NCBI GenBank assembly: GCA_024635885.1
Contig: JAGXIA010000005.1
Location: 1-6,890, forward strand
Length of the DNA: 6,890 nt
Direction: 5' to 3'
From: Helicobacteraceae bacterium
GTDB lineage: Bacteria; Campylobacterota; Campylobacteria; Campylobacterales; Sulfurimonadaceae
Part shown: piece by piece, positions 1-6,228 of the stretch
Layout of the letters: each line of letters begins with the position of its first letter
Position numbering within the stretch: the stretch's first letter is position 1
Notes under the pieces: model-generated
Database searches by the model: none
What the model was told of the DNA's origin: nothing
What the model saw: only the letters and a program-made list of their open reading frames with translations
Position numbers and translations under genes: made by a program

Positions 1-114
1 ATCCACATGCCAAAAAGTATAAGTAAAAACAAATGTGTGATAACTATAGAGTGTGAAAATGAAAATATTGAGTTTGATTTGTCGAGTATGAGTAAAACTA
101 TAAAACAAGTTTAG
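1..114 (+). CDS. 3' end of an unrecognised protein (partial)
   Basis: An open frame runs from the left edge in frame 1 and ends at TAG (112-114), giving a 37-residue C-terminal tail that ends SSMSKTIKQV. The tail is polar and charged (CENENIEFDLSS) with no membrane segment or motif I can assign. From memory, greA in Campylobacter follows lpxB, but this tail does not look clearly like an LpxB C-terminus, so I do not name it. That it is coding at all is inferred from the uninterrupted frame, the same orientation as the neighbours, and a promoter-like box placed just after its stop. The frame is short enough to occur by chance. Confidence 0.5.
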   Translation: MHMPKSISKNKCVITIECENENIEFDLSSMSKTIKQV

Positions 115-115
115 A

Positions 116-121
116 TATAAT
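116..121 (+). promoter_or_regulatory. Putative sigma-70 -10 box (TATAAT) upstream of greA
   Basis: A perfect TATAAT lies two bases after the stop of the preceding frame and 34 bases before the greA ATG. There is no good -35 hexamer at 17 bp upstream (the sequence there is TAAAAC). In Campylobacterota, vegetative promoters are known for a strong -10 and a poorly conserved -35 with T-rich periodicity, which fits. A transcript would start near 128 and could read through the whole downstream gene series, because no terminator-like hairpin is visible between the genes. The surroundings are very AT-rich, so a chance match is possible. Confidence 0.5.
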
Positions 122-155
122 CATTAAAATAAAAATATATAAAAGAGAATAAAAT

Positions 156-653
156 ATGCAAAAAATTGAGCCAATGACACTTTTCGGTTATGAAAAACTA
201 CAAGCTGAAGTAAGAGATTTAAAACAGGTTAAAAGACCTAGAACTGTAAAAGACATAGAAGAAGCACTAGAGCATGGTGACTTAAAGGAAAATGCTGAGT
301 ACCATGCAGCAAAAGAACAGCAAAGACAGATAGACGGGCGTTTAGCAGATTTAGCTGAGCTTATAGGTTCTTCTAAAATAGTTGACCCGAGCGAACTCGA
401 ACACTCTGTAGTCAGTTTTGGCTCAACACTTGTTTTGACAAATATGGAGACGGATGAGGTTGTGACTTATACAATAGTCGGCGGTTGTGAGAGTAACCCG
501 GATATGGGTCTTATCTCTTTTGGCTCCCCTTTGGCAAAACAGCTTTTAGGCAGAAAAGAGGGTGATGAAGTTAAGGTGACTCTTCCCGGCGGATCAAAAG
601 AGTTTGAAATAGAAGAAATAAGATATCAGGAAATAGTTTTTGAGTGCAATTAA
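156..653 (+). CDS. greA: Transcription elongation factor GreA
   Basis: GreA binds RNA polymerase through its secondary channel and stimulates cleavage of the backtracked transcript, rescuing stalled complexes in the cytoplasm. The 165-residue length is normal for the family (about 158-165). The N-terminal coiled coil (residues 9-77) carries the hallmark segment HGDLKENAEYHAAKEQQ (40-56). Its acidic tip residues D42 and E45 correspond to the metal-coordinating pair at the coiled-coil tip. The C-terminal FKBP-like domain (about 85-160) includes the typical ISFGSPLAKQLLG and LPGGSKEFEIEEI stretches. The ATG at 156 is preceded by a purine-rich AAAAGAGA (141-148) and gives the usual MQ.I.PMTL beginning seen in E. 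coli GreA, so I prefer it over the internal Met7. It is the first gene of the compact series, and its 3' end overlaps argC by 14 nt. Confidence 0.97.
   Translation: MQKIEPMTLFGYEKLQAEVRDLKQVKRPRTVKDIEEALEHGDLKENAEYHAAKEQQRQIDGRLADLAELIGSSKIVDPSELEHSVVSFGSTLVLTNMETDEVVTYTIVGGCESNPDMGLISFGSPLAKQLLGRKEGDEVKVTLPGGSKEFEIEEIRYQEIVFECN
628..642 (+). promoter_or_regulatory. Ribosome binding site and TTG start of argC, inside greA
   Basis: AGGA (628-631) stands 8 nt before TTG (640-642), all within the last codons of greA. The nearest in-frame ATG downstream would remove the Rossmann-fold GATGYTG motif, so a start at or near this TTG is required. The overlap of 14 nt suggests that translation of argC is coupled to that of greA. 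Confidence 0.7.
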
Positions 654-1644
654 TGTTGGAATAATCGGAGCAACTGGATACACAGGTTTAGAACTTGTAA
701 AAATACTGATAAAACATCCTGGTTTTAATTTAAATTATGTTGCCAATTCTGAAGGCAATACTACAATTAATCAGCTTCACCCCTCTTTGAACGGTGTGTG
801 TGAACTGGAAGTTAAAAAAGCCGATGCAGATGAGTGTGCTTCGTCTTGTGAACTAGTGTTCTTAGCGCTTCCTCACCAAACTGCTATGGTTTTTGTTAAA
901 CCTTTGTTGGCATGTGGAATTAAAGTTGTAGACTTATCAGCCGACTACAGATTAAAGCAAGATGTGTATGAAGAGTTTTATACATCTCATAGTGATCCAG
1001 AAAATTTGAAACATGTTGTTTATGGTCTTCCTGAACTCTATCGCGAAGAGTTGAAAAAAGCTTCTCTTGTTGCAAATCCAGGTTGTTTTCCTACTTCTGC
1101 GATTTTAGGGATTCTCCCCTTTATGCAGTTCAGAATTGCCAACACTCCTATTATTGTAGACTCTAAAACAGGTGTCAGCGGAGCCGGTAAAAAACTGAGT
1201 GAAGTTACACATTTTGTAAATGTTAATGACAACCTTTTCGCCTATAATCCACTTATGCACAGACATGCACCTGAGATTGCAGAGAAACTGGGTGTCTCTT
1301 TTGATGAGGTAAATTTTGTTCCCCATTTAGTTCCTTTAACGCGTGGAATGATATCTTCTATTTACTTGCAAGTGAGCGGAGAGTTTAATGCTGAGGAAGT
1401 GTTAAAAGAATACTATAAAGAAGAGCCTTTTGTTAGAATATGTAAAAATCCGGTAGATATGAAAAATGTAGCAGGAACTAACTTTTGTGACATATTCGTA
1501 AAACAAAAAGGCAACATAGTCTTTATCTCAAGTGCTATTGACAACCTAATGCGCGGGGCTTCTTCTCAGGCAGTTGTAAATGCCAATATAATGATGGGGC
1601 TTAATGAGTCTATGGGAATTCCAAATATAGCCTATGTCCCCTAA
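640..1644 (+). CDS. argC: N-acetyl-gamma-glutamyl-phosphate reductase
   Basis: ArgC performs the NADPH-dependent reduction of N-acetyl-glutamyl-5-phosphate to N-acetylglutamate 5-semialdehyde, the third step of arginine (ornithine) synthesis in the cytoplasm. The 334 residues match the usual length of the long-form (type 1) enzyme. The N-terminal nucleotide-binding signature GIIGATGYTGLELV lies at 7-20. VDLSADYR is at 97-104 and YGLPE at 128-132. The catalytic cysteine is Cys149 in ANPGCFPTSA. SKTGVSGAG (175-183) and HRHAPEI (207-213, with the conserved His209) follow. The start is an inferred TTG overlapping greA in another frame, with a good Shine-Dalgarno sequence. In Campylobacter, as I recall, argC is not inserted between greA and the phosphoesterase gene, so its placement here may be lineage-specific. 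It overlaps the longest possible reading of the next gene by 11 nt. Confidence 0.96.
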   Translation: MSAINVGIIGATGYTGLELVKILIKHPGFNLNYVANSEGNTTINQLHPSLNGVCELEVKKADADECASSCELVFLALPHQTAMVFVKPLLACGIKVVDLSADYRLKQDVYEEFYTSHSDPENLKHVVYGLPELYREELKKASLVANPGCFPTSAILGILPFMQFRIANTPIIVDSKTGVSGAGKKLSEVTHFVNVNDNLFAYNPLMHRHAPEIAEKLGVSFDEVNFVPHLVPLTRGMISSIYLQVSGEFNAEEVLKEYYKEEPFVRICKNPVDMKNVAGTNFCDIFVKQKGNIVFISSAIDNLMRGASSQAVVNANIMMGLNESMGIPNIAYVP

Positions 1645-1660
1645 AAGAGAGAATAGTGTG
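1645..1660 (+). promoter_or_regulatory. Purine-rich ribosome binding site favouring the GTG start of the phosphoesterase gene
   Basis: AAGAGAGA (1645-1652) lies 5 nt before GTG (1658-1660), immediately after the argC stop (1642-1644). The alternative in-frame ATG at 1634, inside argC, is preceded by AATATAGCCT and has no Shine-Dalgarno match. The GTG product begins MIEIKEGAFVVSDAH, which places the first metal-binding motif at a typical distance from the N-terminus. The AG-rich match is weak, so the ATG is not excluded. Confidence 0.5.
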
Positions 1661-2386
1661 ATTGAAATAAAAGAGGGCGCCTTTGTTGTTTCAGATGCAC
1701 ACTATTCACACCTTCGCCCGCAACTTTTAGACTTCATAAAAGAGATTCACTCAAAAAAGTTACAACCTACTCAGCTTATTCTTATGGGCGATATATTTGA
1801 CACACTTTTCGGAGGTGTTCCTTACAGTGTGCAAATCAACGCCGAGGCTGTAAAACTTCTCAATGAAATTTCAGAGGAGATTGAAGTTATTTATTTAGAA
1901 GGAAATCACGATTTTAATCTTAAAAAGATATTTCCACATGCCAAGATTTTCCCGATTGCTGAGCAACCTGTTGCATGTACAAATAGTGGCAAAACAATCC
2001 TTCTCGCCCATGGTGATTTTGAGAGTGATTTAGGTTATAGAGTTTATACGGCAGTAATTCGAAACCCTTTTACTTTAGCCTTTTTAAGAGTCCTCAACTT
2101 CTTTTCATTTAATATGATAATAAAAATGTTAGATGCATATTTGAGTAAAAAAGAGGATTGCAAAGAGTTCTCCGGTTTTAGGGAATTTATATCAAAACGC
2201 CTTGATGCAAAGTATGAATGTGACTACTTCATAGAGGGTCATTTTCATCAAAACAAGAGCATGAAATTCGATAAATTTACATATATAAACTTAGGAGTTT
2301 TTGCTTGCAATCAAAGATATTTTATAGTAAAATCTTTCAAAGAAGTAGGACTGCTAGAAGAAAAGATGTTCTCTAAGGATATATAA
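1658..2386 (+). CDS. Metallophosphoesterase, LpxH-like (probable UDP-2,3-diacylglucosamine hydrolase)
   Basis: All five metal-binding blocks of the calcineurin-like phosphoesterase fold are present. Numbered from the GTG they are DAH (D13, H15), GDIFD (D45, D48), GNHD (83-85), the His of AHGD (H118) and GHFH (H195, H197), enough for a two-metal centre. Spacing and the region after HGD, with GYR, RNP and a hydrophobic helical insert (about 129-160), resemble LpxH. LpxH cleaves the pyrophosphate of UDP-2,3-diacylglucosamine on the inner face of the cytoplasmic membrane to give lipid X for lipid A synthesis. LpxH usually has GNRD where this protein has GNHD, so a related phosphodiesterase with another substrate cannot be excluded. 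The product is 242 residues from GTG, or 250 from an ATG at 1634. It is close-packed between argC and cheV (2 nt gap). From memory, Campylobacter jejuni has a comparable uncharacterised gene between greA and cheV. Confidence 0.85.
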   Translation: MIEIKEGAFVVSDAHYSHLRPQLLDFIKEIHSKKLQPTQLILMGDIFDTLFGGVPYSVQINAEAVKLLNEISEEIEVIYLEGNHDFNLKKIFPHAKIFPIAEQPVACTNSGKTILLAHGDFESDLGYRVYTAVIRNPFTLAFLRVLNFFSFNMIIKMLDAYLSKKEDCKEFSGFREFISKRLDAKYECDYFIEGHFHQNKSMKFDKFTYINLGVFACNQRYFIVKSFKEVGLLEEKMFSKDI

Positions 2387-2388
2387 AA

Positions 2389-3327
2389 ATGAAAGACGAC
2401 TCCTTAAAAGTTGGTTCAAATGAGATGGAACTTGTTGACTTCCGTATACTAAAGGAAGAAAACGGTGAAGTTTATGAGGGTATTTATGGCATAAATGTGT
2501 CAAAAGTACGTGAGATTATTGGTGTTCCAAGCTTAACAGAGCTTCCGGGTACTCCTGAATTTATAGAAGGTATCTTTGATTTAAGAGGGATAGTGATTCC
2601 AGTTGTAAATCTTGCAAAATGGATGGGAATTACGGGACCTGAAGATGCAGAGAAAAATTCAAGAATTATTATAACTGAATTCAATAATATTTTAATTGGC
2701 TTTATAGTTCATGAAGCAAAAAGAATTAGACGCATTAATTGGAGTGACATTGAACCGGCAACTTTTATAAGTAACTCCGGATCAATAGAGGGAAGTAAAA
2801 TAACGGGTGTTACAAAAATTGAAGATGATAACGTTTTGTTGATTCTTGATTTAGAAAGTGTAGTCCAAGATTTGGGTTTATATAAACCAGACCTAGATTA
2901 TGTTCCAGAAGGGCAAGAAGATTTTACCGGCTTGGCACTTGTCTTGGATGACAGTGCAACTGCTAGAAAAATTGTGAAAGATGCCTTAGAGAAGATGGGC
3001 TTTCAAGTTATTGAAGCTATGGATGGACAAGAAGGACTGGAAAAACTTGATGATTTATACAATATATATGGGGATGATTTACATAATAAGTTAAAGATTA
3101 TTATTTCCGATGTTGAAATGCCTAGAATGGATGGTTTTCATTTTTCAGCAAATGTCAAAGAAGATGAAAGATTTAAAACAATACCAATTGTTTTCAACTC
3201 TTCAATTAGTGATCATTTTAGTGAAAATAGAGGTAAGGATGCTGGTGGAGAAGCTTATTTAGTTAAGTTTGAAGCGAGTTCTTTTTATGATGAAGTAGCA
3301 CGTATTGTTCGTGCTCATATGAAGTAG
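2389..3327 (+). CDS. cheV: Chemotaxis coupling protein CheV (CheW domain plus receiver domain)
   Basis: CheV links chemoreceptors to CheA and can be phosphorylated, a role tied to adaptation or to acting as a phosphate sink in other bacteria. The CheW-like domain occupies about residues 14-163, with the core FDLRGIVIPVVNLAKWMG at 63-80. A short linker leads to a receiver domain (about 181-312). Its acidic pocket is D187-D188, the phospho-acceptor is D241 in SDVEMPRMDG, the switch hydroxyl is S271 or S272, and the conserved lysine is K293. The lysine is followed by Phe (VKF) instead of the Pro of most receivers. I recall this as common in CheV proteins, so it is not a defect. The 312 residues match the family. 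TAAGGAT (2374-2380) upstream of ATG is a good ribosome binding site, and the gene begins 2 nt after the phosphoesterase stop. It heads the chemotaxis cluster. Confidence 0.97.
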   Translation: MKDDSLKVGSNEMELVDFRILKEENGEVYEGIYGINVSKVREIIGVPSLTELPGTPEFIEGIFDLRGIVIPVVNLAKWMGITGPEDAEKNSRIIITEFNNILIGFIVHEAKRIRRINWSDIEPATFISNSGSIEGSKITGVTKIEDDNVLLILDLESVVQDLGLYKPDLDYVPEGQEDFTGLALVLDDSATARKIVKDALEKMGFQVIEAMDGQEGLEKLDDLYNIYGDDLHNKLKIIISDVEMPRMDGFHFSANVKEDERFKTIPIVFNSSISDHFSENRGKDAGGEAYLVKFEASSFYDEVARIVRAHMK

Positions 3328-3337
3328 GAGTTTAAAT

Positions 3338-5722
3338 ATGGATGAATTTCAAGAAATATTACAAGATTTTTTAGTTGAGTCTTTTGAACTGATAGAGCAG
3401 TTGGACCAAGATTTAGTCGAGTTAGAATCTAGACCGAAAGATTTGGAACTTTTAAATGGTATTTTTCGTGTTGCACACACTGTAAAAGGGGCTTCTTCAT
3501 TTTTAAACTTTGATGTTTTAACACACCTTACTCACCATATGGAAGATGTTTTAAATAAAGCCAGACATGGTGATTTAATTATTGATGCGAATGTCATGGA
3601 TGTAATTTTAGAGTCTATAGATTTAATGAAAGCATTGTTAGTGACTATTCGTGATACAAGCTCAGATGCCGGGATTGAAGTAGGCGAATGTGTTATAAAA
3701 CTTGATAAGGTTAGTGGTGGAACTGGAGACGTTGAAACACCCGTTTCTGTTATTCCTCCTGTTATAGAAGATACTGCCGTTGAAGAAGAAGAACTTGATT
3801 ATGACAATATGAGTGATGATGATGTTGAAGCAGAGATAGAGCGATTATTAGCGGAGAGACAAAGTCAGGATAAAGCTAAAAGGGCAGCTAAAATAGCAGC
3901 TGGAGAAAGTGTTCCTGAAGCTCCGCCAGAACCTATTGATGAAGATGAAAAACCAAAAGAAGAACCGGAACAAGAAGCACCTGTCAAAGCAGAACCGGTA
4001 AAAGCTCCAACACCGGCTCCAGTGACTCCCGAACCAGTTAAAGATGAAGATGCTAAAGCAGCTGCACCAGCTTCAAGAACTCCTGCAATAGTTGAACAGA
4101 CTATTCGTGTTGATGTTAAAAGACTAGATCACTTAATGAACCTAATAGGAGAGCTTGTTCTTGCTAAAAATCGCTTAATCAAAATCAATGATGATGTTGA
4201 AGAAAGATATGAAGGTGAAGAATTTTTAGAAGAGTTAAATCAAGTTGTTTCTATAGTTTCTCTTGTTACTACTGACCTTCAGATTGCTGTTATGAAGACA
4301 AGAATGCTTCCAATTGGTAAAGTGTTCAATAAATTTCCTAGAATGATTCGTGATTTAACGCGTGAACTAAACAAAAAAATGGAACTTGAACTTGCAGGTG
4401 AAGATACAGAACTTGACAAATCTATTGTTGAAGAGATTGGTGACCCATTAGTACACATTATTAGAAACTCATGTGACCATGGTATAGAAATGCCAGCTGT
4501 TCGTCTTGCAGCTGGTAAGCCTGAAACTGGAACTATTACATTAAAAGCATACAATGAAGGTAATGCTATTGTTATCCAAATAGATGATGATGGTAAAGGA
4601 CTGGATGCAGAGATGTTGAAAAACAAATCTGTTGAAAAGGGAATTATTACTGAAAAAGAAGCAGACTTGATGAGTGATAAAGAAGCTTTTGCTCTTATCT
4701 TTAAACCAGGTTTTTCAACTGCAGCAGCTGTAACAAGTGTCTCAGGCCGTGGAGTTGGAATGGATGTTGTAAAAACAAACATTGAAAAACTAAACGGAAT
4801 CATAGATATTGAGAGTGAAATTGGTAAAGGAACGTCTTTAAAACTGAAAATACCTTTGACTCTTGCTATTATTCAAGCACTCTTAGTAGGTGTTCAAGAA
4901 GAACATTATGCGATTCCTTTAGCTTCAGTTTTGGAGACAGTCAGAATTTCTAAAGATGAAATTTATTCAGTTGAAAACCGCTCAGTTTTAAGACTGCGTG
5001 ATGAAGTTTTATCTTTAGTGCATATTGGTGACATTTTTGAAGTTGAGCGTATTTTAGATTCGAGTGAATATGCTTATGTTGTTGTTCTTGGTTTAGGTTC
5101 AAGTAAATTAGGACTAATCGTTGATTCACTTGTCGGACAAGAAGAGATAGTTATTAAATCTATGGGGGACTATCTAGCCGGAATTGAAGGTATAGCAGGA
5201 GCTACAATTCGTGGTGATGGAGGAGTAACTCTTATTGTTGATGTTGCCGCACTTATGCATATGGCAAAGGGTGTGAAATCTACTTCTATGATAGAAGATA
5301 ATTCATCTTCAACAAAAGAAAAAACTAAAGCTTCTGATTACACGGTTATGATAGTTGATGACTCTAAAACAGACAGAATGATAATGCGTAAAGCTCTAGA
5401 GCCTCTTGGTCTTACACTGATAGATGCTTCTGACGGACAAGAAGCATTAAGTATTCTAAAACAGGGTGATCATAATTTTGATGCAATGTTGGTAGATATA
5501 GAAATGCCTAGAATGGATGGATATTCTCTTGCAACGGAGATTAAAAAGTACAATAGATATAAAAACTTACCTTTAATAGCCGTTACCTCTCGTACAGGCA
5601 AGTCTGATCGCATGAGAGGTGTTGAATCTGGAATGGTTGAATATATAACGAAACCATACTCTGCTGACTACCTCTCGAGTGTAGTTCAAAGAAATGTTAA
5701 CTTTAAATCGGAGTTCTTATAA
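3338..5722 (+). CDS. cheA: Chemotaxis histidine kinase CheA with C-terminal CheY-like receiver (CheA-Y hybrid)
   Basis: This is the central kinase of the chemoreceptor array. It autophosphorylates in response to receptors and passes phosphate to response regulators that control the flagellar motor. Domains in order: P1/Hpt (1-105) with phospho-acceptor His47 in AHTVKGASSF; a long charged and Pro/Ala-rich linker (about 126-250) with no recognisable P2; P3 dimerisation helices (about 254-330); P4 ATPase with the N box HIIRNSCDHGIE (373-384), DDDGKGLD (416-423), FKPGFSTA (455-462) and GRGVGMDVV (470-478); P5 CheW-like (about 508-645); and a receiver domain (668-790) with D674/D675, phospho-acceptor D720 in VDIEMPRMDG, T750 and K772-P773. 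All catalytic residues are present, so both kinase and receiver should be active. TAGGAG (3325-3330), overlapping the cheV stop, is a strong ribosome binding site. The stop overlaps the cheW start (TAATG). The kinase-receiver fusion is characteristic of Campylobacterota, where the receiver is proposed to be a phosphate sink. The length of 794 residues fits that type. Confidence 0.98.
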   Translation: MDEFQEILQDFLVESFELIEQLDQDLVELESRPKDLELLNGIFRVAHTVKGASSFLNFDVLTHLTHHMEDVLNKARHGDLIIDANVMDVILESIDLMKALLVTIRDTSSDAGIEVGECVIKLDKVSGGTGDVETPVSVIPPVIEDTAVEEEELDYDNMSDDDVEAEIERLLAERQSQDKAKRAAKIAAGESVPEAPPEPIDEDEKPKEEPEQEAPVKAEPVKAPTPAPVTPEPVKDEDAKAAAPASRTPAIVEQTIRVDVKRLDHLMNLIGELVLAKNRLIKINDDVEERYEGEEFLEELNQVVSIVSLVTTDLQIAVMKTRMLPIGKVFNKFPRMIRDLTRELNKKMELELAGEDTELDKSIVEEIGDPLVHIIRNSCDHGIEMPAVRLAAGKPETGTITLKAYNEGNAIVIQIDDDGKGLDAEMLKNKSVEKGIITEKEADLMSDKEAFALIFKPGFSTAAAVTSVSGRGVGMDVVKTNIEKLNGIIDIESEIGKGTSLKLKIPLTLAIIQALLVGVQEEHYAIPLASVLETVRISKDEIYSVENRSVLRLRDEVLSLVHIGDIFEVERILDSSEYAYVVVLGLGSSKLGLIVDSLVGQEEIVIKSMGDYLAGIEGIAGATIRGDGGVTLIVDVAALMHMAKGVKSTSMIEDNSSSTKEKTKASDYTVMIVDDSKTDRMIMRKALEPLGLTLIDASDGQEALSILKQGDHNFDAMLVDIEMPRMDGYSLATEIKKYNRYKNLPLIAVTSRTGKSDRMRGVESGMVEYITKPYSADYLSSVVQRNVNFKSEFL
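3713..4087 (+). other. CheA linker region in place of P2: charged helix followed by Pro/Ala/Glu/Lys low-complexity stretch
   Basis: Residues 126-250 of CheA divide into two parts. A strongly charged, helix-like segment (about 153-187) contains MSDDDVEAEIERLLAERQ. A Pro/Ala/Glu/Lys-rich tether (about 192-247) contains repeated PVK units (APVK, EPVK, EPVK). No folded P2 domain of the E. coli type, which docks CheY and CheB, can be recognised. The tether probably gives the P1 domain freedom to reach P4 and the receiver domains; this is an inference from composition. Confidence 0.6.
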
Positions 5723-6216
5723 TGAGTGATAAATTAAAAGAGATAATCAATAATCAGAATAAAAAAGATAATTTGTCTATTTCTCATTCAGATGATGTAG
5801 TCCAATTAGTTGGATTTGTTATAGGTGAGGAAGAGTACGCTGTGCCAATTTTAAGTATTCAAGAGATTATAAAACCGATTGAATGGACAAGAGTGCCTCA
5901 AACTCCTGCCTATATATTGGGTGTGTTTAATCTTCGCGGATCAGTGATTCCACTCATTGACCTTCGTGTAAAATTTGGCTTAAAAGCTAAAAAACACAAT
6001 GATGAGACACGTTTTTTTGTTCTCAAACAAGGAAATGAAGTAGCAGGTTTTGTTATAGACAGACTTACTATGGCCTTAAGAATTAAAAAGAGTGATATAG
6101 GGGCTGCTCCGGACACTGTGGCTGGCGATGACAGTATGATTGATGGTGTTGGTAAACAAGAGGATAGAATCTTGACAATACTTAAAGTAAATAAGTTGTT
6201 AGAAAGAGACTTTTAG
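5722..6216 (+). CDS. cheW: Chemotaxis adaptor protein CheW
   Basis: CheW is the scaffold protein that joins chemoreceptors to the P5 domain of CheA in the membrane-associated array. The 164 residues are the normal size. After a polar N-terminal tail (1-25) comes a single CheW domain (about 26-163), with the opening QLVGFVIGEEEYAVPILSIQEI, the core GVFNLRGSVIPLIDLRVKFG (67-86) including the usual conserved Arg (R72), and the closing RILTILKVNKLL. The ATG overlaps the last base of the cheA stop (TAATG). GGAG (5710-5713), inside the cheA 3' end, is its ribosome binding site, so translational coupling with cheA is likely and would help match kinase and adaptor amounts. No receptor gene or methylation enzyme follows. 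Confidence 0.98.
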   Translation: MSDKLKEIINNQNKKDNLSISHSDDVVQLVGFVIGEEEYAVPILSIQEIIKPIEWTRVPQTPAYILGVFNLRGSVIPLIDLRVKFGLKAKKHNDETRFFVLKQGNEVAGFVIDRLTMALRIKKSDIGAAPDTVAGDDSMIDGVGKQEDRILTILKVNKLLERDF

Positions 6217-6228
6217 TCAAGCTGTAAA

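Noticed and set aside
2324..2333. Possible -10 box (TAAAAT) about 55 nt before cheV, inside the phosphoesterase gene
   Set aside because: The AT-rich background gives many such matches, there is no extended element or -35, and the 2-nt gap fits simple co-transcription. An internal cheV promoter is not excluded, but the sequence does not support it well.
2916..2930. CheV receiver seeming defective because its conserved Lys is followed by Phe, not Pro
   Set aside because: The acidic pocket, phospho-acceptor Asp, Ser switch residue and Lys are all present, and Lys-Phe is, as I recall, usual in CheV proteins.
2933..2948. Near match to a sigma-54 promoter (TGGCAC, 5 nt, TTGG)
   Set aside because: It sits inside cheV coding for LALVLDD at the start of the receiver domain, and the critical -12 GC is GG. 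No gene starts downstream within a suitable distance.
4279..4803. 174-codon open frame on the minus strand opposite cheA
   Set aside because: It lies wholly within the P3-P4 coding region of cheA, has a Ser/Ile-rich composition typical of antisense translation, and shows no domain.
6217..6228. Terminator between cheW and the mlaE-like gene
   Set aside because: The 12-nt gap and its flanks contain no GC-rich inverted repeat followed by a T run.
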